DNA of 64,000 bases from Martinezella calliandrae (lineage in GTDB: Bacteria > Pseudomonadota > Alphaproteobacteria > Rhizobiales > Rhizobiaceae). A model generated the notes under the pieces. It was not told where the DNA came from. It worked only from the letters and a program-made list of their open reading frames with translations, and ran no database searches. The position numbers and the translations under genes were made by a program. This document shows, piece by piece, positions 36,148 to 46,037 of this stretch (positions within the stretch are counted from its first letter, which is position 1; each line of letters begins with the position of its first letter). The stretch covers positions 62,001 through 126,000 of the forward strand of contig NZ_JARFYN010000014.1 in assembly GCF_030272695.1 (NCBI RefSeq), in the 5' to 3' direction.

Positions 36148-37047
36148 ATGGCTCAGCCAAGTGTAGTGCGTGAACCGTCCATGGAAGAGATTCTGGCGTC
36201 GATCCGCCGGATTATCGAAAGCAACGAACCCGGCGCCGGCAAGTCTATTTCGCCTTCCCTGCCAGCGGTTTATACCGTTGCCGACGATGAGCAGGATGGT
36301 GATATCCACCTGACGGTCGACGAGGAATTTGCTGCTGCTGAACTGGATGACGTACCGCCCGCAGCAGCCGCTGTCCCCGAGCCGCGCTTCGTAGCAGCCA
36401 ATACGCAGGTTCCGATGCGCGAATCGGAATCGCCCGCCCGCACCATGTCGCTTGCCGACGTTGCAGCGCGCGTTCGCGCCGCCTCCGAACGGAATGCTGC
36501 GCAGCTAAACCCGGCGCGCGAAGCGCCGCAGCCGCGCGAATTGCCGCCGGCCATGGCGGCACGTTTCGCCGAGGCGCGAGTCGAGCCGGTCGCTGATGTG
36601 CCATTGCGCAATGCTATCGCCGAAGCGCCGGCGCCCGTTGTTGCGCCGCCCGCGGCTGCTCTTCTTGCCGAGGCTGCTGTGCCGGTCGCGAAGGCCGAAC
36701 CGATGGAGGGGCGGCGGGCTCCCGCGGCGCCCACTCCGGCCGAAATGCCGATTTTCAATCAACCGCAACAGCAGCCAGCTGCGGCCGCCGCCGATCGCTA
36801 CTTGCCGCAAGTGCAGGCTGAGCTTACGGCGTCGCTGATGTCGGACGCCGCCGGTGCGCAGGTAGCCCGCTCCTTCGGCGAACTCGCCGCAGCCGTCGAC
36901 GGCAGCCAGCGCCGGTCGCTCGATGATATCGCCCAAGAGATGCTGCGGCCGATGTTGCAGGAATGGCTGGACGACAATCTGCCGACTTTGGTCGAGCGTC
37001 TCGTGCGTGAAGAAATCGAACGCGTGGCTCGCGGCCCCCGCCGCTAA
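36148..37047 (+). CDS. popZ: Polar organizing protein PopZ (DUF2497)
   Basis: This 299-residue protein forms the polar scaffold that anchors chromosome origins in alphaproteobacteria. It has the short conserved N-terminal helix SMEEILASIRRIIES, a long disordered Pro/Ala/Glu-rich middle, and the C-terminal oligomerisation region (DIAQEMLRPMLQEWLDDNL and LVREEIERVARG). The ATG at 36148 is preferred because the conserved helix follows directly; other starts lie 6 and 42 bases upstream. It precedes valS as is usual in rhizobia. The middle is longer than that of Caulobacter PopZ. Confidence 0.88.
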   Translation: MAQPSVVREPSMEEILASIRRIIESNEPGAGKSISPSLPAVYTVADDEQDGDIHLTVDEEFAAAELDDVPPAAAAVPEPRFVAANTQVPMRESESPARTMSLADVAARVRAASERNAAQLNPAREAPQPRELPPAMAARFAEARVEPVADVPLRNAIAEAPAPVVAPPAAALLAEAAVPVAKAEPMEGRRAPAAPTPAEMPIFNQPQQQPAAAAADRYLPQVQAELTASLMSDAAGAQVARSFGELAAAVDGSQRRSLDDIAQEMLRPMLQEWLDDNLPTLVERLVREEIERVARGPRR

Positions 37048-37073
37048 TAGCCTGAGCTTCGGGTAGACGATCC

Positions 37074-37102
37074 GCCGCTCCGGCTTACGGGGCGGCTTTT
37101 TT
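37074..37102 (+). terminator. Terminator after popZ
   Basis: The stem GCCGCTCC with GGGGCGGC (one G-T pair) is followed by TTTTTT. It lies between popZ and valS. Confidence 0.85.
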
Positions 37103-37168
37103 ATTGACTTGCCCGCGCCCATCCTATTTACAACCCGCATCACCGAACCCTCCAGATCCGGTCCCCAA

Positions 37169-40012
37169 ATGCTCGACAAAACTTATGATTCTGCCACCGT
37201 CGAACCGAAGATCGCCCAGAAATGGGATGAGGCCGACGCCTTTCGCGCCGGTGCCAACGCGAAGCCAGGCGCGGAAACTTTCGCCATCGTCATCCCGCCG
37301 CCGAACGTCACCGGTTCGCTGCACATGGGCCATGCGCTGAATAACACGCTGCAGGACATCATGGTGCGGTTCGAGCGTATGCGCGGCAAGGACGTGCTCT
37401 GGCAGCCGGGCATGGATCACGCCGGCATCGCCACGCAGATGGTCGTCGAACGCCAGCTCATGGAGAAGCAGCAGCCCGGTCGCCGCGACATGGGGCGCGA
37501 CGCCTTTATCGAAAAGGTCTGGGAATGGAAGGCCGAATCGGGCGGCCTGATTTTCAACCAGTTGAAGCGCCTCGGTGCTTCCTGCGATTGGTCGCGTGAG
37601 CGCTTCACCATGGACGAAGGCCTGACGAAGGCCGTTCTCGAAGTCTTCGTCACGCTTTACAAGGAAGGCCTGATCTATCGCGACAAGCGGCTGGTCAACT
37701 GGGACCCGAAAATGCTGACAGCGATTTCGGATATCGAAGTCGAGCAGCATGAGGTCAATGGCCATCTCTGGCATCTGCGCTATCCGCTCGAAGAAGGCGT
37801 CACCTATCAGCACCCGGTCGCCTTCGATGAAGAAGGCAAGCCGACGGAATGGGAAACGCGCGACTATCTCGTCGTCGCCACCACCCGCCCGGAGACCATG
37901 CTCGGCGATACCGGCATAGCCGTTCATCCGAGCGACGAGCGTTACAAGGCAATTGTCGGCAAGCATGTCATCCTGCCGATCGTCGGCCGGCGCGTCCCGA
38001 TTGTTGCCGACGAATATCCGGATCCGACGGAGGGCACGGGCGCCGTCAAGATGACGCCGGCGCATGATTTCAACGACTTCGAAGTCGGCAAGCGCCGTGG
38101 CCTGCGGGTGATCAACGTCCTGACGCCCGATGCCCGCATCACCATCAAGGACAATGAGGATTTCCTCGAAGGCCTCGATCATCCGGCAGCGCTGCACGGC
38201 GCCTGGGATGAGCTGGAGGGAAAGGATCGTTTCGAAGCCCGCAAGATCATCGTCCGCATTCTCGAGGAGGGTGGCCTGCTCGATAAGGTCGAGCCGCACA
38301 AGCATACGGTTCCGCATGGCGACCGTGGCGGCGTTCCGATCGAACCGCGCTTGACCGAACAATGGTATGTCGATGCCAAGACGCTCGCCGGACCGGCGAT
38401 TGCCTCCGTTCGCGAGGGCCGCACGAAGCTCGTTCCAAAGAGCTGGGACAAGACCTATTACGACTGGATGGAAAATATCCAGCCCTGGTGCATTTCCCGC
38501 CAGCTCTGGTGGGGCCACCAGATTCCGGCATGGTACGGCCCGGACGGTCAGGTGTTCGTCGAGAAGAGCGAAGAAGAAGCGCTGCAGGCCGCCATCCAGC
38601 ACTATCTTGCCCATGAAGGGCCGATGAAGGCCTATGTCGAAGACTTGCTGGAAAACTTCAAGCCGGGCGAAATCCTGACGCGCGACGAAGACGTGCTCGA
38701 CACCTGGTTCTCCTCGGCGCTCTGGCCGTTCTCGACGCTCGGCTGGCCGGACGAGACTCCCGAACTGGCGCGCTACTATCCGACCAACGTGCTCGTCACC
38801 GGCTTTGATATTATCTTCTTCTGGGTCGCCCGCATGATGATGATGGGTCTGCATTTCATGCAGGACGAAAACGGCGATCCCGTCGAGCCTTTCCACACGG
38901 TCTATGTTCACGCCCTGGTGCGCGACAAGAACGGGCAGAAGATGTCGAAGTCCAAGGGCAACGTCATCGATCCGCTCGAGCTGATCGACCAGTATGGCGC
39001 CGATTCCCTGCGGTTTACACTTGCGATCATGGCGGCGCAGGGCCGCGACGTGAAGCTCGATCCGGCCCGCATCGCCGGCTATCGCAATTTCGGCACCAAG
39101 CTTTGGAACGCTACGCGCTTCGCCGAGATGAACGGCGCAGCCAGCGATCCGCATTTTGTGCCGGAAGCAGCCGAACTGACCATCAATCGTTGGATCCTGA
39201 CGGAACTGGCACGCACGGAGCGGGACGTCACCGAAGCGCTGGAAGCCTTCCGCTTCAACGATGCCGCCGGCTCGCTCTATCGCTTCATCTGGAACCAGTT
39301 TTGCGACTGGTATCTCGAACTCCTGAAGCCCGTATTCAACGGCGAAGACGCGAACGCCAAAGCGGAGGCACAGTCCTGTGCGGCATACGTCCTCGAAGAG
39401 ACCTACAAGCTGCTGCATCCCTTCATGCCCTTCATGACGGAAGAGTTATGGGCGCATACGGCAGGCGAGGGCAGGGAGCGCGACGGTCTGATCTGCCATG
39501 CCGATTGGCCGGCACCCTCCTATGCGGACGATGTCGCTGCCGATGAGATCAATTGGCTGATCGATCTCGTATCCGGTTTGCGCTCCGTCCGTTCGGAAAT
39601 GAACGTGCCGCCGGCTGCTACTGCGCCGCTGGTGCTCGTTGGTGCCAATAGCCTGACGCGCGAACGTCTGTTTCGTCATGATGCGGCCATCAAGCGGTTG
39701 GCTCGTGTCGAGGAGATTTCATTCGCTGACACCGCGCCGAAGGGCGCGGCGCAGATCATCGTCGGCGAAGCGACCGCCTGCCTGCCGCTCGGCAACCTTA
39801 TCGACCTGGGTGCCGAAAAGGCACGCCTCGAAAAGGGGATCGCCAAGAACGAACAGGAGACCGCCCGTATTGTCGGCAAGCTCTCGAATGAGAAGTTCGT
39901 CGCCAATGCCAATCCGGACGTGGTAGCCGCCGAACGCGAGCGCTTGAGCGAACTCGAAGGTCAGCTCACCAGTCTTAAGGTGGCGCTTGACAGGGTCAGC
40001 GAAGCCGGCTGA
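37169..40012 (+). CDS. valS: Valine--tRNA ligase
   Basis: This 947-residue class I synthetase charges tRNA-Val. The HIGH motif is HMGH at 52-55 in PPPNVTGSLHMGH, and KMSKS lies at 591-595. The CP1 editing domain (VVATTRPETMLGDT, 225 region), the anticodon domain and the C-terminal coiled coil (EKARLEKGIAKNEQE) are complete. The ATG at 37169 gives the family-typical start; a longer frame to 37109 runs into the terminator region. Confidence 0.96.
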   Translation: MLDKTYDSATVEPKIAQKWDEADAFRAGANAKPGAETFAIVIPPPNVTGSLHMGHALNNTLQDIMVRFERMRGKDVLWQPGMDHAGIATQMVVERQLMEKQQPGRRDMGRDAFIEKVWEWKAESGGLIFNQLKRLGASCDWSRERFTMDEGLTKAVLEVFVTLYKEGLIYRDKRLVNWDPKMLTAISDIEVEQHEVNGHLWHLRYPLEEGVTYQHPVAFDEEGKPTEWETRDYLVVATTRPETMLGDTGIAVHPSDERYKAIVGKHVILPIVGRRVPIVADEYPDPTEGTGAVKMTPAHDFNDFEVGKRRGLRVINVLTPDARITIKDNEDFLEGLDHPAALHGAWDELEGKDRFEARKIIVRILEEGGLLDKVEPHKHTVPHGDRGGVPIEPRLTEQWYVDAKTLAGPAIASVREGRTKLVPKSWDKTYYDWMENIQPWCISRQLWWGHQIPAWYGPDGQVFVEKSEEEALQAAIQHYLAHEGPMKAYVEDLLENFKPGEILTRDEDVLDTWFSSALWPFSTLGWPDETPELARYYPTNVLVTGFDIIFFWVARMMMMGLHFMQDENGDPVEPFHTVYVHALVRDKNGQKMSKSKGNVIDPLELIDQYGADSLRFTLAIMAAQGRDVKLDPARIAGYRNFGTKLWNATRFAEMNGAASDPHFVPEAAELTINRWILTELARTERDVTEALEAFRFNDAAGSLYRFIWNQFCDWYLELLKPVFNGEDANAKAEAQSCAAYVLEETYKLLHPFMPFMTEELWAHTAGEGRERDGLICHADWPAPSYADDVAADEINWLIDLVSGLRSVRSEMNVPPAATAPLVLVGANSLTRERLFRHDAAIKRLARVEEISFADTAPKGAAQIIVGEATACLPLGNLIDLGAEKARLEKGIAKNEQETARIVGKLSNEKFVANANPDVVAAERERLSELEGQLTSLKVALDRVSEAG

Positions 40013-40034
40013 GATTGCAGACAACGTGAGTTTA

Positions 40035-40069
40035 AGGGACACGCGACGAAGGTTGCGTGCCCCTTTTTC
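40035..40069 (+). terminator. Terminator of valS
   Basis: An imperfect stem (GGGACACGC with GCGTGCCCC) and a long loop is followed by TTTTTCTTT just after valS. Confidence 0.7.
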
Positions 40070-40424
40070 TTTGGACGCCGCTGATTCGATAGTGAGCAAC
40101 AAAAAACACCAGTGATTTTCGGCCTTCGCCAGCTTCGCGCAGGCGAGAGGTGTTACCCCTAAATTGGTAGTATTTCTTGAAAACCAGGACTGTTGTCAGA
40201 TTGTAACAGAATTGTTGCTATGAGGAATGAAAATCTACTCTGTGCCTCTGGTGAACATTAGAGAAGAAATAAATGCCTAAACGTGGCTGCGATTTGCCGT
40301 GCGGATCATTTTCTTACGTAAGTCGGTCAGTACGCCACAGCCTTGTGGATCGCCGGCGTCGCATTGCCAATTCGGGTGATCGTCGCAACAATTGGATCAA
40401 TGAATACGCAGGTGGGGGAACACA
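40070..40424. other. Intergenic leader of fadL
   Basis: About 350 bases precede fadL. A ribosome site GGTGGGGG lies 6 bases before the start. I see no palindrome strong enough to name a FadR-type operator. Confidence 0.4.
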
Positions 40425-41678
40425 ATGGCATTTCGCATTGCGCTGAGGGGCGCATTTTCATTCATTATGAGCGCATCATTCGCCAGCGCCGCTTTTGCGG
40501 GCGGGCTTGATCGCGCCGGCTACGATATTGATCTGCTTTTCGATAAGGGGCGTTATGTTTTCGATTCCGGCGTCACCTACGTGATGCCCGATCGCAAACT
40601 GAAGAATGCCAAGGATATCGATCCGACCGACGGCAATCTCAATGGCCGCCCGCACTCGGCCGATGCGACCGAAAACTATGCCGTCCCCTATATCGGCTTC
40701 AAGATCGGCGTTACTGATGCCATCGACTGCATGGCCGACTACTCCGAGCCATTCGGCGGTCACACCGATCCGGGCCTGAACTGGGCTGGCGCTAACAGTG
40801 AAGTCGAGACGAAGGTTCGCACGCATAATTATGCGGCGACCTGCTCTTACAAATTCGATGCCGGTCCGGGTCAGTTGCGCCTGATCGGCGGTGGTTTCTA
40901 CCAAGAAGTCAGCGGCTTCAAGTCCCGGCTGGTCTCCGTCGTTCCCCCTCCGTTTTCCGCCGTCTATGACGGTGTCGGCTCGCTGGATGTCGACGGTCAT
41001 GGCTGGGGCTGGCGTGCGGGTCTTGCTTATGAGATCCCCGAATATGCCCTCCGCACCAGTCTCGTTTATAATAGCCGGGTCAAATACGACAACCTTAAGG
41101 GCACTGTCGATTTGACGGAATTGCCGCCCGTCCGCGCGTTCTTCGGCCGTGCCACCTCCGTCTTCGGTTCGGCCGATGCACCGGACTCGCTGGAATGGAA
41201 GGTGCAGACCGGCATTGCACCGGACTGGCTGGCCTTCGGTTCGGTCAAATGGACCAATTGGAGCGTGCTGCAGAGCATCGCGCTTTGTCCGACCTCCACA
41301 CGTGGCATTTCCTGCCATTCGGGCGGCGCGACCGAACTCACCTCGCTCGATCTGCTTTATCAGGATGGTTGGACGATCACCGGCGGCGTCGGCCACAAGT
41401 TCAGCGACAAATGGAGCGGCGCGCTCAGCTTGAGCTGGGACCGCGGCACCAGCCAGGGCTACGGTTTGAGCACGGATACCTGGACGCTCGGCGCTGGCCT
41501 TTCTTACAAGGCGACGGAACATGTGGAGTTCACTTTCGCCGGCGCGCTGGGTCTGTTGACCAGCGGCAAATCCGGCGAGATCACCTCCAACGGCATTATC
41601 TACGGCAATGACGCCACCTATAGCTTCGGCAACGATCTGGTCGCTGCATTGTCGACGTCGATGAAAGTCAGATTTTGA
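40425..41678 (+). CDS. fadL: FadL/OmpP1/TodX family outer-membrane transporter
   Basis: This 417-residue outer-membrane protein forms a beta-barrel for uptake of long-chain fatty acids and other hydrophobic molecules. A signal peptide ends after AFA (residue 25). The mature start GGLDRAGYDIDLLFDKGRY is the FadL hatch region, and the protein ends in Phe (MKVRF), as outer-membrane barrels do. In Sinorhizobium FadL also takes up long-chain acyl-homoserine lactones. It appears monocistronic. Confidence 0.9.
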   Translation: MAFRIALRGAFSFIMSASFASAAFAGGLDRAGYDIDLLFDKGRYVFDSGVTYVMPDRKLKNAKDIDPTDGNLNGRPHSADATENYAVPYIGFKIGVTDAIDCMADYSEPFGGHTDPGLNWAGANSEVETKVRTHNYAATCSYKFDAGPGQLRLIGGGFYQEVSGFKSRLVSVVPPPFSAVYDGVGSLDVDGHGWGWRAGLAYEIPEYALRTSLVYNSRVKYDNLKGTVDLTELPPVRAFFGRATSVFGSADAPDSLEWKVQTGIAPDWLAFGSVKWTNWSVLQSIALCPTSTRGISCHSGGATELTSLDLLYQDGWTITGGVGHKFSDKWSGALSLSWDRGTSQGYGLSTDTWTLGAGLSYKATEHVEFTFAGALGLLTSGKSGEITSNGIIYGNDATYSFGNDLVAALSTSMKVRF

Positions 41679-42384
41679 GCGCAACCCATTGAACTCAAGT
41701 AGGATCTGAGGTCCCGTTCCCGTCGCTTCAGGTGATTCCCGCGCCGCGAGCCCTCATTCGGTCTTGCGGCGTTTTGATGCCAAATTAGCGCCAAGCCATT
41801 TTTAGATACGACCCGCAAAATCATCTCGCATAACGGATTCGTGGTTAACGAAACCTCAAGATCGGCAATCTCTTTGTGACGAATCAGCAACACTTTATTT
41901 CAACAGATTACAGGCGTGTGTTCGGCGCCCAATTTGTCCATTTCCCGCCACAAATGGGGAGCAGCGATTATACGGGCAACGGGGTAGGCCTTGGTAGAAA
42001 GTGCGTTAGCGGTTGATGGGTCAGTTTCCACTTCGGCAGAAAAAGCAATCCGGGATCGGAACGGCGACGTTCTCGATGCAGCCGGAAAGGCATTATTTCC
42101 CGTGGGAATCCGAAAACCGTCTTTCTCGAATCTCTCTCTTTGGGCAGCGAAGCGGCGGGTTGTTTCGAGGGTGACATGCGATCGCAACAGCGTGGATGCT
42201 GGTTTGGACATAATTTCAGACTACCCTCGGAATTGTGGCGAACGGCATTGTGCTGGTGCCCCGCGAACCTCCCTAAGGGGAGATCTCGCGGGTTCTCGCG
42301 CCGGTAGAGAATACATTCGCAGGTCTCATGGTGGAGATGGGATCGCTGTAGCGAATGCGGATGGAGCGAAAGAAATCGACTGTT
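41679..42384. other. Long gene-free leader of exoR
   Basis: Some 700 bases lie between fadL and exoR. Short frames on either strand have no ribosome site or recognisable sequence. The region must include the exoR promoter and a long untranslated leader, or a small RNA. The clearest structure is the hairpin at 42260-42292. Confidence 0.5.
42260..42292 (+). other. Two-tier hairpin upstream of exoR
   Basis: The outer stem CCCGCGA pairs with TCGCGGG and encloses an inner stem CTCCC with GGGAG. No T tract follows, so it is not a standard terminator. It ends 92 bases before the exoR start. Confidence 0.55.
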
Positions 42385-43188
42385 ATGTTTAAGTCCGAGT
42401 TCATATCAGCGAGAATGATGATGCTCAGCCTGTCGCTTGCCACCTCAGTGGCACTCGCAGGCCAGGCCTTGGCATTTGATATCAATGCGGGTGTCACCAA
42501 GGAGTCAGGGCCTTTTGATCTCTTCAAATTCGGCTTCCGGGCCTATAAGAACGGCCAGAAGGAAGAGGCTGTTGAAGCTTATCGTTACGCAGCCGAGAAG
42601 GGGCATACGGGGTCGCGTTGGGCGCTGGCCAATATGTATGCGGACGGTGATGGCGTAACGCAGGACGATTTCGAGGCTTTCAAGATTTACAGCGAGATCG
42701 CCCAGCAGGGTGTGGAACCCGGTTCCGAGGATACCGGCTTCTTCATCAACGCGCTGCTCGCACTCGCCAATTATTACAAGACCGGCATCGCAAATAGCCC
42801 GGTCAAGATCGATCTCAATCAGGCACGTCAGCTCTACTTCCAGGTCGCATCGACCTTCGGCGTTCCCGAGGCACAGTTTCAGCTCGCGCAAATGATGCTG
42901 GCGGGTGAGGGCGGCGCGGCCAATGTGCAGCAGGCCAAGAAGTGGCTGAACCAGGCCCGTAAGAGCGGCCATCCCGGCGCCATGGCTGTTTTCGGCAATA
43001 TTCTCTTTCAGGAGGGCCAGTCCGTACGTGGTCTCGCCTTCATGACGGCTGCGCTCGACAAGTGCAAGCCAAAGGACTGTCCGTGGATGGAGGATCTTCA
43101 GGAACAGGCCTTCTCAATCGCCAACGAAGACGACCGTCGCGTCGCCGTCTCCATGGCGCATCAACTGGATGTCGCCGGCCCCGAATAA
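42385..43188 (+). CDS. exoR: ExoR, periplasmic negative regulator of exopolysaccharide synthesis
   Basis: The 267-residue protein binds and holds down the ExoS/ChvG sensor kinase, so controlling succinoglycan, motility and symbiosis. A signal peptide ends after ALA (about residue 30), giving the mature FDINAGVTKESGPFDLF. Sel1-type repeats follow (EAVEAYRYAAEKGHTGSRWA, then the segments at EAQFQLAQMMLAGEGG and HPGAMAVFGNILF). Length and order match S. meliloti ExoR. The ATG at 42385 is chosen by that homology; in-frame ATGs 24 and 30 bases upstream are possible, and no strong ribosome site decides. Confidence 0.93.
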   Translation: MFKSEFISARMMMLSLSLATSVALAGQALAFDINAGVTKESGPFDLFKFGFRAYKNGQKEEAVEAYRYAAEKGHTGSRWALANMYADGDGVTQDDFEAFKIYSEIAQQGVEPGSEDTGFFINALLALANYYKTGIANSPVKIDLNQARQLYFQVASTFGVPEAQFQLAQMMLAGEGGAANVQQAKKWLNQARKSGHPGAMAVFGNILFQEGQSVRGLAFMTAALDKCKPKDCPWMEDLQEQAFSIANEDDRRVAVSMAHQLDVAGPE

Positions 43189-43197
43189 TCCCCGATC

Positions 43198-43989
43198 TCA
43201 GGCCTGAAAATCGAAATGTGCGATCACTGGAACGTGGTCGGATGGTTTTTCCCAGGCGCGCACATGTTTTTCGATCGCCGCCGCGGTCAGGCGATCAGCC
43301 GCTTCCGGCGATAGCATCAGATGATCGATGCGGATTCCGTTGTTTTTTTGCCAGGCGCCGGCCTGGTAATCCCAGAAGGAATAAAGCTTGGTCGCGTCCG
43401 TCGTGGCACGCACTGCGTCGGTAAAGCCGAGATGCTCGAGTGCGCGAAAAGCCCGGCGGGTTTGCGGCAAGAACAGCGCATCATTCTCCCAGACCTTCGG
43501 ATCAAAACAATCATGGGGCTCCGGGATGACATTATAGTCGCCGGCGAGGATGGTCGGCTCTTCCAGAGCCAGCCGGCCGGCCGCGAATTTCCGTAGGCGT
43601 TCCATCCAGGCGAGCTTGTAAGGATATTTTTCCGTGTCGACGGGATTGCCGTTCGGCAGGTAGAGGCAGCAAACACGAAGCGCTCCGTGCTCCGGCACGG
43701 AAAAGACCGCTTCGATGAACCGCGCCTGTTCATCAGCATCGTCGCCTGGTAAGCCGCGGGTCACTTCGTCGGGCTTCATCTTGGATAGGATCGCCACGCC
43801 GTTGAAACCCTTTTGCCCATTCGTTTCGACGTGATAGCCGAGCGCTTCGATCTCGAAGCGCGGAAAGCCCTCATCGATCGTTTTGATCTCCTGCAGGCAA
43901 ACGATATCGGGATCGGAGTCCTTCAGCCACTGGCACAAATTCTCGATACGCGCTTTGACGCCGTTGATGTTCCAGGTGGCGATTTTCAT
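43198..43989 (-). CDS. xthA: Exodeoxyribonuclease III
   Basis: This 263-residue AP endonuclease and 3'-exonuclease repairs abasic DNA. It has the family motifs ATWNINGVKAR, LCLQEIK with the metal-binding Glu, YLPNG, LAGDYNVIP and IDHLMLS, and ends with SDHVPVIAHFDF. GAGGAG lies about 10 bases before the ATG at 43989. It converges with exoR 9 bases away. Confidence 0.94.
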   Translation of the reverse strand: MKIATWNINGVKARIENLCQWLKDSDPDIVCLQEIKTIDEGFPRFEIEALGYHVETNGQKGFNGVAILSKMKPDEVTRGLPGDDADEQARFIEAVFSVPEHGALRVCCLYLPNGNPVDTEKYPYKLAWMERLRKFAAGRLALEEPTILAGDYNVIPEPHDCFDPKVWENDALFLPQTRRAFRALEHLGFTDAVRATTDATKLYSFWDYQAGAWQKNNGIRIDHLMLSPEAADRLTAAAIEKHVRAWEKPSDHVPVIAHFDFQA

Positions 43990-44118
43990 GAAAGGGCGGC
44001 TCCTCTGCTTTCGCTTTCTTTTTATCCGCAGCAAACGGCCTTGGCCACCCGTCAAAATGCAAACCGGCCGCAACCAACAGCTTGCGACCGGTAATCAATC
44101 TGTGGAAAAGCACGTACG

Positions 44119-44451
44119 CTAGATCGAAAAGCTCGTGCCGCAGCCGCAGCTTGCGACCGCATTCGGATTCTTGATCTGAAAGGACTGGCCGAGCAGATTG
44201 TCGACGAAATCGATCTCGGAGCCGGCCATATAGACCAGCGACAATTGATCGATTAATACTGTAGCGTTGCCCTTTTCAACAACGATATCATCGTCTTGCG
44301 GGCCGTCGGCGAGATCGAATTTGTAGGAAAAGCCGGAACAGCCGCCACCTTCGACGGCGACGCGAAGCGCTCGCTTGCCGGTCTCGGCGCTAACGATCGC
44401 GGCGATTCGCTTTGCTGCTGCGTCCGATAGGGTTACACTTGTGTCAGTCAT
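44119..44451 (-). CDS. erpA: Iron-sulfur cluster insertion protein ErpA
   Basis: The 110-residue A-type carrier delivers Fe-S clusters to apoproteins. The three cluster-ligand cysteines are present: Cys38 in GGCSGFSY, and Cys102 and Cys104 in CGCG near the end. The FVDNLLGQSFQIKNPNA segment is typical. It is divergent from dgt and lies upstream of xthA on the same strand with a 129-base gap. IscA/SufA is the alternative name; position next to dgt favours ErpA. Confidence 0.92.
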   Translation of the reverse strand: MTDTSVTLSDAAAKRIAAIVSAETGKRALRVAVEGGGCSGFSYKFDLADGPQDDDIVVEKGNATVLIDQLSLVYMAGSEIDFVDNLLGQSFQIKNPNAVASCGCGTSFSI

Positions 44452-44639
44452 GCCTTCCTCCTGCCGGGGTCAAGATCCGGAGAGAACCAATGGGCCGTCC
44501 GACTTTCAAACGGCTGATATTCATAGCCTTTATCATGAAAGTGCGTCCGATGACAGCAATGGTTATATGGCCGAACCACGCACCATTTTACTGTTCTTCA
44601 TTGGTATAGGTATGAAGGCCGTGAAGCGGCGTCAATGGG

Positions 44640-44693
44640 CCAGAGCATTCCGCATTTGAATGGCATCATCAAAATGCGGAGAAGATGCTCTGG
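44640..44693. repeat. Palindromic intergenic element (rhizobial type)
   Basis: A 54-base imperfect palindrome has outer arms CCAGAGCAT and ATGCTCTGG and inner arms CCGCATTT and AAATGCGG. Sequences beginning and ending with the AGAGCAT arms occur in many intergenic regions of Rhizobium. It lies between erpA and dgt. Confidence 0.75.
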
Positions 44694-44765
44694 ATTAGAA
44701 GAATTAGGGCGAGCTTTGCGCGCTCAGTCGAACGTGTGGCGCTCTAACGCCGGAATGGATAAAGA

Positions 44766-45983
44766 ATGACGATCGATAGGCATGCATTGGGTTTCGGTTA
44801 TGGTGAGCGGGCTGTTTATGCGACCAATCCCTGGGAATCGCGTGGGCGGCTTTACGAGGAGGGATCGAGCCCAACGCGCTCGGATTTCCAGCGCGACCGC
44901 GACCGCATCGTGCACACGACCGCTTTCCGGCGGCTGAAGCATAAGACACAAGTCTTCATCGCGCAGGATGGCGATCACTACCGTACGCGCCTGACGCATA
45001 CGATCGAGGTGGCGCAGATCGCCCGGGCTTTGGCGCGTGCGCTGAAGCTCGACGAAGATCTCGCCGAAGGCGTGGCGCTCGTCCATGATTTCGGCCACAC
45101 CCCCTTCGGCCACACCGGCGAAGACGCGCTGCACGAGATGCTGTTGCCCTATGGCGGCTTCGACCATAACGCGCAGTCGCTGCGCATCGTGACGAAGCTC
45201 GAGCGGCGTTATGCCGAATTCGATGGCTTAAATCTCACCTGGGAGACGCTGGAAGGACTGGTCAAGCACAACGGTCCGCTTCTAACGCCCGATGGCAAAA
45301 GCACGCGCGGTCCGGTACCGCAGCCAATCCTCGATTATTGTGAAATCCACGATCTGGAGATCGCGACCTTTGCCAGCCTGGAGGCACAGGTGGCGGCAAT
45401 CGCGGACGATATCGCTTACAACACCCATGACATTGATGACGGACTGCGCTCCGGCTATCTGAATTTCGACATGCTGGAAGAAATTCCATTTCTCTCGGGG
45501 TTGATGGCCGAGGTGAGGGGACGCTATCCGCATCTGGAAGCGAGTCGTTTCACGCATGAGATCATGCGCCGGCAGATCACCCGCATGGTGGAGGATGTGA
45601 TCTCCGTTGCGCAGCAAGCGCTGAACGAGGTCAGGCCCGACAATGTCGCCGACATTCGCGCGGCCGGCCGCATCATGGCTACCTTCTCGCCTGAGATGGC
45701 CGAGACCGACAAGCAGATCAAGCAAATGCTCTTCAAGCGAATTTATCGCCATCCGGATATCATGCGCATCCGCGCCGGGGCCGCACAGATCGTCACTGAT
45801 CTGTTCCAGGCCTACATGGACAATCCCAAGGAGATGCAGAGCCATTATTGGGTCGATCATATCGCCGGCCTCGCCGTTGCCGCCAAAGCTCGCCATGTCG
45901 GCGACTATTTAGCGGGTATGACCGATACCTATGCGATCAGCGCCCACAGGCGTTTGTTTGACCAGACTCCCGATTTGCGGTAG
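44766..45983 (+). CDS. dgt: Deoxyguanosinetriphosphate triphosphohydrolase-like protein
   Basis: The 405-residue HD-domain enzyme splits dNTPs to nucleoside and triphosphate. Metal ligands are His78 (LTHTIEV), His107-Asp108 in [11 protein letters not shown], and the later [13 protein letters not shown]. The N-terminal [24 protein letters not shown] is typical of the group. Position before argS is conserved in rhizobia. The 54-base gap to argS has no terminator, so both may share a transcript. Confidence 0.93.
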   Translation: MTIDRHALGFGYGERAVYATNPWESRGRLYEEGSSPTRSDFQRDRDRIVHTTAFRRLKHKTQVFIAQDGDHYRTRLTHTIEVAQIARALARALKLDEDLAEGVALVHDFGHTPFGHTGEDALHEMLLPYGGFDHNAQSLRIVTKLERRYAEFDGLNLTWETLEGLVKHNGPLLTPDGKSTRGPVPQPILDYCEIHDLEIATFASLEAQVAAIADDIAYNTHDIDDGLRSGYLNFDMLEEIPFLSGLMAEVRGRYPHLEASRFTHEIMRRQITRMVEDVISVAQQALNEVRPDNVADIRAAGRIMATFSPEMAETDKQIKQMLFKRIYRHPDIMRIRAGAAQIVTDLFQAYMDNPKEMQSHYWVDHIAGLAVAAKARHVGDYLAGMTDTYAISAHRRLFDQTPDLR

Positions 45984-46037
45984 GCAGCGGCGGCGTCGGG
46001 CCGACAGGGCCCGGCCGAGCTATGCGTGGATAATATG

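Noticed and set aside
37124..39418. A 764-codon minus-strand open frame across valS
   Set aside because: Third-position GC bias in valS removes stops from the opposite strand; the translation has no family features.
40476..41684. A 402-codon minus-strand open frame across fadL
   Set aside because: Same cause; the plus-strand frame has signal peptide, hatch region and terminal Phe of an outer-membrane barrel.
41900..42392. Overlapping short frames on both strands upstream of exoR
   Set aside because: No ribosome sites, no recognisable domain, and the two strands compete over the same bases.
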